DNA of 64,000 nt from Botrytis cinerea B05.10. Taxonomy: Eukaryota > Ascomycota > Leotiomycetes > Helotiales > Sclerotiniaceae. This document shows positions 11,666 through 21,267 of the stretch, piece by piece. Position 1 is the stretch's first letter; each line of letters opens with the position of its first letter. The stretch is from contig NC_037311.1 in the NCBI RefSeq assembly GCF_000143535.2, positions 1,302,001 through 1,366,000 on the forward strand. Reading direction: 5' to 3'. The translations under genes and the position numbers were made by a program. The notes beneath the pieces are model-generated. The model had not been told where the DNA came from and made no database searches. It worked only from the letters and a program-made list of their open reading frames with translations.

Positions 11666-12630
11666 ATGTTCGCACCTCAAATCTTGCGCGCTATTGGATG
11701 GCGCACTGTCGCAAATACAGACTACGATGGCGCAGTTCTTGTTGGAGGTTTAGAAAATGAACTCAGACATTTTGGGGATCCAGATGAAGAACACGACTCT
11801 TGGTCCTACCCTGAACCAGTAAAACCATGTCCAGTAAGTTAATTCTTTTAAAGATGTTTGGAAGAGCCGATTGGTCTCATTCTTGATCACAAGCTAACTA
11901 ATCTCGCAACAAATAGTATACCCACGAAGGCGCAAGAGCTATTGCAGCAGAAGAAAAGAAGAAGAAACAAGAAAAGCTCAGAGCTGCTCGTAGATCCTCA
12001 ATCTTAGGGATCTCTAATTATGAAAACAACGCGAACTATGTCGACCTTGATAAGGCAGTTGGAAAGATTGAGGAAGACGAGGAAGAGGGCTATACAGTCG
12101 AGGGCAGTGATGAACCACTTGAATTCTGTGATGATTGGTTTTCAAGACCTTTACAGCAAGAAGATGGTGCATGTGGAACAAAATCTGGCAATGTTTTGAA
12201 GCATCCCAGTCTTTTTCAGGGACAAACCATTGAAGAAGAAAAAGATGCTGATATCTACGAATGGGATGCAGTAAAATTGGCGACCGAATTGAGCCAAGAC
12301 TCGGGCGCTCGCACATATGAAGAGGATGCTGATAGTGATTTTGATTCTGCTGTCGAAGATAGCTTCGTATTGATGGCTACCGAGGAAGCTATGGTTTCAT
12401 CAAATGAAACTTGCAAAGGAGGTAGCTCTTGTGGATGCGACTCCGGGTTTGTCAAGATCGACGATACAAACACAATGCATGGCTTGAATGGAATTGAAAA
12501 GACGGGTTGTTCGGCTCGGACTGTCATTGCGGCTCAACCAGGACTTTGGCGATCAATGATTGCTTGCAGACCTTTTGAAAGATCACGTCGTCCACATATC
12601 ATTAGACCGGGAAGCTGGCAAGCGGTCTAA
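11666..12630 (+). CDS. Orphan-array protein P4, acidic
   Basis: Two exons, 11666..11833 and 11917..12630, with GTAAGT donor, phase 0, 293 aa. Unrecognised. The N-terminus (MFAPQILRAIGW) is mildly hydrophobic but not a signal peptide. A lysine-rich helix (AIAAEEKKKKQEKLRAARR) follows the intron. A long acidic stretch then runs to about residue 230 and contains EEDADSDFDSAVEDSF. Near the end is a Cys-rich CKGGSSCGCDSGF and a basic tail. The C-terminus has PGLWRSMIACRPF rather than the LRYC-type motif; its PG(L/I)W resembles PGIWW in P7, a weak link. Function unknown. Confidence 0.62.
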
Positions 12631-13399
12631 GTATTTCGGCGAATTTGTGAGAATCGAAGAGACTTCGAACTTTGAGGCCAGATATGGCACTCAGAAACAT
12701 GCTCGTTATCATAAGTCTATATCCTCTTTCCAAGAAGATTAGACTATGAGCTTCTCACCAAGATCTACCTAATCCTGAGCCAATAGCTGGGTGGCTCCTA
12801 ATCGTATTTGCAATTTGAATTTAATCTAATCATTTAGCATTCAGGATGAGAGCGAGAGACCAAAAAGTAATAATTATACTGAATAAAAACAGATCTATTC
12901 AATATTCGAGAATCATAACTGTGAAACTTCTGATATTGACTGTTATAGTGATACCTTTTGTAAATTGACAATGATCTAATGGTTGCCTATGACAGAAAAG
13001 TAGACTAAAACTATACCAACCAGTCTACTTCAGATGGATTTCTTCATGAAAGCCTCATTATGTCTTCCTTGGTCAATTAGATTCAAAGAACTGCTTCATC
13101 AAACTTGGTGAGGATAAATAGTCAAAATATGGGGTTGAACACTAGGACGTCACGAAAATCTTTGCACACGTGATTGTCAGATTAAGTTTTAAATAGTTCC
13201 AGTCTAGCTCAGTGATTAGTACTCATTAGCTCTATCAGAAAGTCAGCCCGAATAGTATACAAGCTCCAATACCAAACAAAAAGGGCTTTCAGAGGTATTC
13301 TCAACTGTAAAAATTTCAAACAAACTCTCGTAATCAGTCAATCATATCCTTGAAACGAGAAATTGATCCTCAACGAATTCCACAACCACTGATGAGAAT
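12631..13399. other. Intergenic within the orphan array
   Basis: AT-rich. A short frame overlapping the P4 stop (12560..12742) has no splice connection to P4 that I can find. The rest appears to be 3' flank of P4 and promoter of the next small gene. Confidence 0.4.
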
Positions 13400-13758
13400 A
13401 TGGCTATAGATAAAGAGCCTGAATCTATGACCAAGTCATCTGGCTATGTTGTTGAAACGAAACTCAAGGAAGAATATGCTGAGCGCGAATATAGGCACAG
13501 CGAAGTTTCATCGAAGACGTTACGTAGAGCCGTTATGCTGCTACTTTGATTGATACTTCCAACTACTATCGTATCCCAAAGAAGGAAGTGAGTCTGGAGA
13601 TGGTTAGATGCCGTTTTCTTATTAGCCAGGATTCCCACATGTTTGAAGATTGTTACTGCGAATGGTGTGACGGAACACCGAAAGCCGGAGAGCAAGGCAG
13701 CGGAAAAGTGAGAAGAAAATTTGGATGTGGGGGAAAGTATGTCAAGGATACTTATTAG
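13400..13758 (+). CDS. Orphan-array candidate P5, small Cys-rich protein
   Basis: Proposed exons 13400..13531 and 13582..13758 around a 50-nt phase-0 intron (donor GTTATG, acceptor CCCAAAG), giving 102 aa. The first exon encodes a charged leader (MAIDKEPESMTKSS). The second contains RCRF, then DCYCEWCDG (a C-x-C-x2-C cluster), then a basic Gly-rich tail with one more Cys. The donor is not the consensus form, so the alternative is a single-base frameshift near 13520 that breaks one continuous gene. No LRYC-type motif. Possible metal-binding cluster, but nothing proves it. Confidence 0.4.
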
Positions 13759-14490
13759 GCGAGAGAGATTAATAAAGTGAAGAGAGTGAGTAAACTCAAG
13801 CTTAACAGGACTAGGAGATGGGCGTTCACTCCTACCTTCAGTAGAAGTTACATTCTTTTAGACGGGGTATTACAATAGGATTGATGGAATTTCCAGTAAA
13901 TTGGGTAGCACAGCTAGTTTTGAAGGAAGGTATCGTGGGAAAATTGGGGCAAATTAATCCAAGGGGAGGCATCCTTTAGCTTAGGACAATTTAAAAATAT
14001 ACATAACTTCGTACTGGCACATCATAGACTTGCAACATATATGATAAGGAGTTTGAATCATAGATAGGTTTACGGGGATGTATTGAGATATGTGTGCTCA
14101 TGCTTTCTCAATATCCCATAAATTATGACAATTGATCGATGTCGTGTGAAGACACCCGACTAGATCATCAATACCACAAACTAAATCTCAGACTAGATAG
14201 AACAACTTTAGCTCGTATTATAAATAAGTTATACTGTGGTGATAGCAAATAGTGAACTAACCCCTAGTGTTAAATGGTCATCGACTAGAAAGACTACCTA
14301 GCTAGCCGTAGATGACCCCACCAAGCATAGACTTAATAATGCTAGATATATAAGAAGCTGGTAGTATTCTTCAAGATAGTCTTCAATAGATAGTTCATTG
14401 ATCAAATTATTTGCAAATTTCTCCCACCACGACAATTCGAAGAAACCGCCAAAGCACAAGTCAGACTCATACTTGAACTCGAAATCGAAA
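13759..14490. other. Intergenic within the orphan array
   Basis: AT-rich with no supported gene. The right end carries a TATATAAG element and the leader of P6. Confidence 0.45.
14347..14354 (+). promoter_or_regulatory. Putative TATA box (TATATAAG)
   Basis: Identical octamer to the one at 11539, 144 bases upstream of the P6 start at 14491. Confidence 0.4.
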
Positions 14491-14925
14491 ATGGATCGAA
14501 CCAATGCGACAGAGATAGAGAAGCTCAGAGAGCAGCAAACAATATTACATAACATCATAGAAGAGCTAAAAGCAGAGATACAAAATCAAAATCCTCTAGA
14601 ATCTCCATGCGACGCAACCTCAATTCCGCCTTCGACATCCAACACAACCGGCAGAACACCACTCCCATCGGCGCCAATCAAGTCCTTAACTTCCAAAAAA
14701 TGCGGAGAAACACTACCATTACCAGCTTCAGTCCCCAAAGCGCGCCCCTCGAGAAACTTCCTAATAAAAAATACTTTGCTCGCTCGCAATAGAAGGCTTC
14801 TACGCTACGGGATCACAATAAGCGTTCATTTAGCAACTGCAAAAGAGAAGTCACTGAGGCATCGATGCCATAAATTCAGCCCACTTCGATGGTCGCAAAG
14901 ATACGCTGAGCTACATGAACTTTGA
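14491..14925 (+). CDS. Orphan-array protein P6, basic, coiled-coil N-terminus
   Basis: Single exon of 144 aa from the ATG at 14491; the frame is open to 14398 but without an earlier ATG. Residues 8-35 (EIEKLREQQTILHNIIEEL) have heptad-like spacing and may form a coiled coil. A Pro/Ser/Thr-rich linker follows, then a strongly basic C-terminal half. The end carries FSPLRWSQR (14875-14901), a diverged form of the array motif lacking Cys, and upstream is RRLLRYGIT, a second partial resemblance. Function unknown. Confidence 0.5.
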   Translation: MDRTNATEIEKLREQQTILHNIIEELKAEIQNQNPLESPCDATSIPPSTSNTTGRTPLPSAPIKSLTSKKCGETLPLPASVPKARPSRNFLIKNTLLARNRRLLRYGITISVHLATAKEKSLRHRCHKFSPLRWSQRYAELHEL

Positions 14926-15760
14926 TGGCATGAAAAGTTGCTTGGAGGAGTGGTTGGTGTGAGAGTGCACCGCGTGATGCAAATTGGATGATAGTTTTCT
15001 ACAAAATTCATGTTGGATAAAAGAACTTCAAGGAAGATATTGGGTGATGGCATAAGGCACAGATATAAAAAAATGGAAATTTTATTCTAGGATATTTCGG
15101 ATTGTAATGATGCTCATGGATTAAGCCAGTAGGATAGGAAATTGAGAATTTTAAACTTCAATTCACTCCATTAATCTTTCCTCCAAACACATAGTGTATT
15201 GACTTTTGACTTTCATATGGCTTGTTACTTTGGTGTCTTTGTGGTGCTGTTTTCAATAATATTGTTATGAATTTTCCAATCCCTTCATAAATACCACAAA
15301 CTATGTCTTGCATCAATCCAAGCAATCATTTCCATCATGTGAATAAAGCATTATTCTCAAAATATAAGACTACAGAAAGAATCTTGTTCATCATAAAGAG
15401 GGATCTAACTCCACCGACTTGGAGCAGGATATCACAGGGATGATTTACAGACTACAATTAACCTCTCCATATTCACTCCATTATCAAGCGAGAATTATTT
15501 GAATAAACATATTGATTCTCGCACAAACCCCTCAATATTCTCTTTTAAACTCTCCTGAATCCTCGAAGTAGCAAAACCCACAAAATCAACAAGACGGCTG
15601 GCGAACATAAGGTGCAAAAACTACCCACTAATGAAATCGTCGTCGTATTATGCTAACAAGTTTGACAGATAACTTGGTTGTCTTATGCTGCCAGTTAAGG
15701 ACAACAAACTGAACTTTCTTGAAGAAAACCCGATAATTTACCAGAGCCTTCCTTTGAATC
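14926..15760. other. Intergenic within the orphan array
   Basis: No supported gene; promoter of P7 at the right end. Confidence 0.45.
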
Positions 15761-16609
15761 ATGTCGCACAACGATCGCAACAATTCCAGTATCAATCCAG
15801 AACTATCACTCGAACCATCTCTTGAGCAATCAAACGTCGAAGATCCAACGGCAGAAGTTGAGGCAGCCAATGATAATCAAGTTTTGAATACAAATGAGGG
15901 CTATGGTCAGATAGAAGTGGAAGCGCATGATTTTGGTAGCGTTGGAGGAGCTTTTGGAAATATCTTGGGTATCAATTTGATGGATATTTCCGAGTTTATG
16001 GGCAACGACGATTCCATTCTCAACATGGATCCCATTCGTGACTCCGACTCCATTTTCAACATGGATCCCATTCGTGACACCGACTCCATTTTCAATAACG
16101 ATTTCATCATGTCTTCATCAGATCGCAACGAAGTTTATGAAGATAAGGTAACATCGCAGTCCGAGTATGTTGACGAGGAATATATGGATATGAGAGACAG
16201 TTTGAGGGTTACTGAAGATGTGGCGCCATTACTTCTTCGCTCACCATCATCGCCACCATCATACTCACCACCTCCAACACCAGTCTTGAAACTCTTGCCA
16301 ATGTTCACTCTAAGTCCTGGAATCTCTTCAGCCTCAGAGATGCCATTTTTCGATGATCCAACTCGTTACGCAACCAGGATCAACGCTAGAAAGGTTCGCA
16401 TGCATGACACACGTTTTACGCGCGCGGAAGAAACATTAAGAGAATTGCCAGGCATATGGTGGCGACGGATCTCAAAAGTTCCATCATCTCTCCGAAGATG
16501 CTGGACTCCATATGATATCTTTGATGAGTATTTGGAGAATACATTGGTAGCGGTAAATGATTATGGTGCGGAGGCTGACGTCGGTACACAAATGGATGTC
16601 AGAAAGTGA
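15761..16609 (+). CDS. Orphan-array protein P7, acidic with internal repeat and SSLRRCWT
   Basis: Single exon, 282 aa, unrecognised. It starts MSHN, as does P9. The N-terminal half is acidic and polar. At 16010-16096 is a 36-base in-frame repeat encoding two and a half copies of D-S-I-(F/L)-N-M-D-P-I-R-D-(S/T). A Pro/Ser stretch (SPSSPPSYSPPPTP) follows, then a basic region with GIWWRRI and the motif PSSLRRCWT (16481-16507), 34 residues from the end. No signal peptide or membrane segment. Function unknown; disordered acidic half plus compact basic end is the array's common plan. Confidence 0.62.
   Translation: MSHNDRNNSSINPELSLEPSLEQSNVEDPTAEVEAANDNQVLNTNEGYGQIEVEAHDFGSVGGAFGNILGINLMDISEFMGNDDSILNMDPIRDSDSIFNMDPIRDTDSIFNNDFIMSSSDRNEVYEDKVTSQSEYVDEEYMDMRDSLRVTEDVAPLLLRSPSSPPSYSPPPTPVLKLLPMFTLSPGISSASEMPFFDDPTRYATRINARKVRMHDTRFTRAEETLRELPGIWWRRISKVPSSLRRCWTPYDIFDEYLENTLVAVNDYGAEADVGTQMDVRK
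16010..16096 (+). repeat. 36-base in-frame tandem repeat inside P7
   Basis: Two full 12-codon units and a five-codon partial unit; the units differ at only a few third positions and one Ser/Thr, so duplication is recent. Confidence 0.85.
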
Positions 16610-17527
16610 TTGAAATACTGGTAATTTCATAGGAAATCTCGTTCGTACAAGACATGGATTGGGTGGGGGACTTATTTGATTGTTTTTCATCAGCATTCAT
16701 CACATGTATCCGGAGGCCATTTTTGTACTAGTCGAATAGCAGCTCAATGGACCCACTTTAACTCGCTTAATGATTTCATCCCCTTATCTGACGACGTGCA
16801 GTTTGATCAAGTTACCATCAACCCGAAAATGGGTATTGAATTTGCACAATTTCGCTCGAGAATCAAGTAAAGTTGAAGAAAGTTCTTCTAATACGTGTCA
16901 CACAACATCCTTCCAACAATCTGAAAGGCCTGTACGAGGATATCTTGCTGACAAATCTACGCATCAAATTGGGAGAGTTCAATAACTGTAGACCTACATG
17001 TATTGCCAATATCAAAGTTCCTGGTACCAATGATACCAGTTGAATTCTACTGCATATCAACCAAGCTAGGTAGATCGTGATGGCCAAATGTATCGAAGTT
17101 CTCTACAGCACAAAATATAACCGGATCCAATGCTTGATTGCCCAGAGTTTACTGTACAACAAATCGATATCTAATCCAACACGGCTTCTCGACAATGCTT
17201 TTATGTTAGCCAAGTCATTTTATTGGTACATCACTCCAACTCATTAACAACAAATACGGCAGGAGCATGATGTCCAGGTTATGGTGGATAAATAGCCTTG
17301 AAAGAGCAACAACCTTCCATCGTCATTGCCAAAAGCTCGACAGTTGGAATTTTATGTACAGATCTCAGATTTTCAAGCCAAATCTTCTTAGTTACCAAGA
17401 GTAATATTATCCTATTTACATCACTAATTACTGTTAAGTTTTCGAGCTTCAACTTTTTTTAGTACAACTCATCCACCATTTATTAAGAGCAACCGAAAAG
17501 CGCAGAGTACTACCAGTCTAGTAAAAT
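16610..17527. other. Intergenic within the orphan array
   Basis: No supported gene. Short frames at 16676-16985 (+) and 16863-17087 (-) have no start context or splice partners that I can defend. Confidence 0.45.
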
Positions 17528-18661
17528 ATGTCGCGTTATGGTTTCATTCGCCGTCAGCATGTTCCCAAGGAAGATCGAGCGCTACCTCATTCATACAGTC
17601 CAAACGAAGTGCCGTCACCATGGTGGGCTCCTCTTGTGATATTGAAACGTCTAGAATTAAAATGGTTTCGCCGTTTTTGTCCGAGACGTTCTAATTCGAT
17701 TTCCAGCAACGAACCCAATGTGCCGAACGAATCGGGAGGACAAGAGAGGGCAATCGAAGACAATCTAAACTTGCAGTCGACAATTAGCACCGGTCAAAGC
17801 TATGACTTATCGTCCGACGACGACAATAACACGTTGAATCACTTCAACTCGATAGTAAGTCCGACTTCAGACGGTCTATTCAAGACGGAAAACGCTACAA
17901 GTGCAGGTGGCATCTTAGCTGGAGACAATACAGAAAATTCAAATAATGATCCCCATGTTCGGCAAAGTTTGGTAGGTACAATGTTCAAATGCTTTCATAA
18001 TGCTCAATAGTATGAGCTGGTAGATGGAGTGGAAACTTTGGAGCTCTGAAATAACTTTCATGCTTGAGTTTTCGATAGAATTCTGGACTAACTGATAATG
18101 CAGAACAAAATTACGGATCCAGTAAAGCACGCAAATCCTGCAATTCGAGGGGGAGTAAATGTGACAGGCAAAATCAGCGGAGCAAATGAAAATCGTTTTA
18201 TCTCGATTTCTCTTCGATTCAGAACTGTAAGAGGAAGTAAATTCAGCGATGAAGAGTTCACAGCCGAAAGACCCACTAAAAACTGGGTGAGCCGTTTCAA
18301 AGATTCTCAGAAGGGAATCAACCCTCATCGAAGACAGAAGCACAAGGCAAAATCTAAAAAAGATAACGCTGGAAAGCGTGTCTGGAGAAAGTTGCAATTT
18401 AGAGATCTGGGGATGGAACTGTCATATGCGGAGGTGAAGATAGCAGAGGGGAAGCCACGAAATCATTTGGCCGCGGATTCGAGAATTGGTAATACGAGGA
18501 AGCCTAGGCCAGGTTACTCTAACCTACGATATTGCTTGACGTATCTCAAGCAGGCTCAAGATACAGTGTCTGACTTTGGAAATTCGTGGACATGTGATCA
18601 TAAGCAGTGGTCTTCTCGTTGGAGTACAGTACGCGCTGCAGCTTTGTGCCTTGGAGTTTGA
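17528..18661 (+). CDS. Orphan-array protein P8, C-terminal SNLRYCLT
   Basis: Two exons, 17528..17971 and 18104..18661, intron 132 nt with GTAGGT donor and CTAAC branch point, phase 0; 333 aa. Unrecognised. The first exon has a Trp/Arg-rich segment (PSPWWAPLV, LKWFRRFCPRR) and an acidic/Asn-rich stretch. The second is basic, with TKNWVSRF then NPHRRQKHKAKSKK. It then carries YSNLRYCLT (18515-18541) about 40 residues from the end. SNLRYCLT is identical to P3. The WV-S/T-RF...PHR block is shared with P9, so P8 and P9 look like true paralogues over a longer stretch. Lysine/arginine clusters would suit a nuclear location, which is inference. Function unknown. Confidence 0.65.
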
Positions 18662-19082
18662 GTTGCAGTTTCAAGGATATTCATGATCAGTTGTGCATGT
18701 ACACAAAGCGAATTATGCAGTTTTAAACTTAAATATTAGCTCAATCAACCAGCGAGTTACAGTTTTCATGTTCTTGTCTATGACTTGTAGTGCTTAAAAG
18801 TTTGATGCCATTTGCTATTGTCTTTTACCTTCCTCGGGGCCAGTGAACTCTGATGAGAATCACCGGTACGGTCAAGTTCTTCAAAAATTGTGTTCCTGCT
18901 ATTAATACATGAAAGCCGTAGCCACTTCTATAGAGCCGTACAGTGAGCAACGATATTACCTATATCTAGCTGCTTAACTCTGAGGTTCAAGAGACCTTGT
19001 TAGCTTCACAGCTCCCCCTTCTAACCGACCAAATTATTTAAGAGAAAAGGCAATTATTACTCAAGATTTTTATATTTGATCG
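18662..19082. other. Intergenic within the orphan array
   Basis: Short AT-rich spacer; ATTATTTAAGAG near 19032 may be the core promoter of P9. No gene seen. Confidence 0.45.
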
Positions 19083-20167
19083 ATGTCCCATAATACTGAG
19101 TTGGAAGCTGAGTGGGTAGATAGAGAAATTGCAAAACTCAAACAACTGATCGCAAAGGAGGAGAATGAGATGAGAGACGACGCGCGTCTGTCGCAAGTTT
19201 CAAATTCGGTAAGCAAAAAAAACGTGCCCTCATAATTCATTATTGTGGATCTATATTGATTATTTACTAGATTGGCAGAACGCAATCACCGAGAAATTTC
19301 CTGACCTCAATTTCACTACCGCGACCGCGCCAAGCACATATACTAGCAGCATCAGAAACATCAGAATCACCACAGCAAATAGCCAGATCAAACTCATCTC
19401 AAATGCCAGACATTCTTGGACAATGGGGGAGTCTAGAAACGTACAGCAGATTCAACTTTGAAGCTCTTCAGCATGCCCTCAAGCAGGCTCTCACTGGCGG
19501 TCAAAGAAACAATGCCAGCACATGTGCAGGTCAAGTGGAATCAACAGCAGAAATGGAGGCGAATGATCAAGAGTCTGAGTTGGAAGCTGCCTTTCTGAAA
19601 GACTCCGATGAAGAAATTGAAGATGACGGCGAGGATGGAGACGAAGACTGGGATGAATATTTCGATTGTGAAGAGAAGTTGAGCGACAAGGATTACTTTT
19701 TCTACGACGGAGTTCTCCAAGAGGAATTATCTGGCTACCAAAACAACCAGACAGGGCGAAGTTCTGGAGGAGACGAGTCTAAGTTTGCAGTGCATCTATT
19801 CAGCAATCCACTGCAATCGCTTGAAGACCGGGAGAATAGTGTTGATGTTGGTCGGCCTAACTCAACCAAGCCAAACAAGCCACCAAATAAACTATCCAGA
19901 ACCTGGGTCACACGCTTTCTGGCCAAGAAACATAAAAGCAGACCACACCGCAAGCCTAGGGGACCTGGCAGATATATATATCCATCCAGCGGGGATGCAT
20001 TATTTCTACTCATGAAAGGAATCAACGTAAATGGTGCACGACCAACTAGAGGAGATACCGAGCTATTGCGACATCAGAGACATCGTAAAGCAGGTCAGTA
20101 TGTCTCGTTTTCTAGTCCATTGAGATACTGCTGGAGTTATATATCATGTAAAGAAGAAGCTGGTTAA
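19083..20167 (+). CDS. Orphan-array protein P9, charge-segregated, C-terminal SSPLRYCWS
   Basis: Two exons, 19083..19208 and 19271..20167 (GTAAGC donor, TTTACTAG acceptor, phase 0), 340 aa. The first exon encodes a heptad-like helix (LEAEWVDREIAKLKQLI). The middle is extremely acidic (DSDEEIEDDGEDGDEDWDEYFD). The last third is basic: LSRTWVTRF, then KSRPHRKPRGPGR, then SSPLRYCWS (20111-20137), 11 residues from the end. It aligns with P8 through W-V-(S/T)-R-F, the PHR cluster and LRYC. Acidic middle plus basic end recalls histone-binding or nucleic-acid-associated proteins, but that is only charge pattern. Function unknown. Confidence 0.65.
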
Positions 20168-21267
20168 ATGCTTGGTTTCAGTTCTAAGGGTTCGGGCAGC
20201 AGGTTGTTAAGCCATGGGTATGTGGCTGCGTTTTAGAATATACAAAGGTTGAGGTGTGGGTCTGTTTTTGTCTAGACACAAAGAATGTATATTTGAGATA
20301 CTTGTACACTTAGAGATAGTTTGGAAGAGGTATTTTTAAATTCTTTAATGTCTGATACAAATGAAACATTCGAAATCACTAGGAAATCTCTAGTAAATCC
20401 AAAGAAACTATCTACAAAGCCTCGTGATCTGAAACTCGATAATAATGATCATATCTGAAAAGCACAGTGACAATCAGTTCACGGAGAAAAAAAGCCATTG
20501 TGAGTCTAAGGGGACCATACTTCGAAACGAGCCAAGCAAAGCTAATTTAGTGAAGAAAGATAGCATGAATAAAACAGACGAACTTCCAATCGAATCTACT
20601 AAGAAGTTGTCACAATCTGGTAAATCTAGACGGGAGCTATGAGTCTCAGTGATACTAAAATGTCTGATACAGTCCATGATTCAAGCATGAATGATATCAC
20701 AACGAAGAAATACCTTGGAGAGAAAGCGAAAATAAAGAGGAGAGTGGATCAGAGACTATACATTTTTACATGAAAGAATTGAACTCAGGATTATTTAAAG
20801 ATTGGATGAATGGCAGGAGCTAATTCGAGTGGATTTCATTTATATGGGGGCTCTCCAATGGTCTCAAATTTAGTCTAATTGCCTTCTCAAGAGCTAAAAG
20901 TCACAATTATAATTTAATTAGATATAAATCGATCTGTCTAATGAGACTAATGTTTCGAATTAAAAGCGCTTGATAGTTGAGATTTTTTGATTTTTGACAG
21001 AATTCCACCAGGTCAGGGGGTCATTTGTCATCTCACAAAGAAAATCGATGATGTATGAGATGAACTATCCTTCAATAAAGTTTATTAATCACTGTCATAA
21101 AGGTGAATTTCTTGAGTTTTTGAGAGAGGAGAATTTTTTCCATCCTTAGCTAGTAGATTGAGCCTGCATCAGTTCTATCTTCATTGGATGTCCACCGTCA
21201 AAAGTAATTCCGCTTCCACTCCCTCAAAAATCTCTTTGTGATCAACTTTAGAATTTCTCAAAAAGCC
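20168..21267. other. Spacer holding one candidate small gene (20348-20773)
   Basis: Mostly AT-rich spacer between P9 and P10, apart from the candidate three-exon gene annotated separately. No other feature seen. Confidence 0.4.
20348..20773 (+). CDS. Orphan-array candidate, small lysine-rich three-exon gene
   Basis: Three short open frames join cleanly as exons 20348..20392, 20463..20619 and 20673..20773, giving 100 aa. Both proposed introns begin GTAAATC and end AAAG or ACAG, and phases match (0 and 1). The predicted product starts MSDTNETF, is rich in Lys and Ser, and has a basic end (KAKIKRRVDQR). There is no LRYC motif and no recognisable domain. The support is only phase-consistent splicing and its place in a run of similar genes, so chance is a real alternative. 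Confidence 0.3.
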
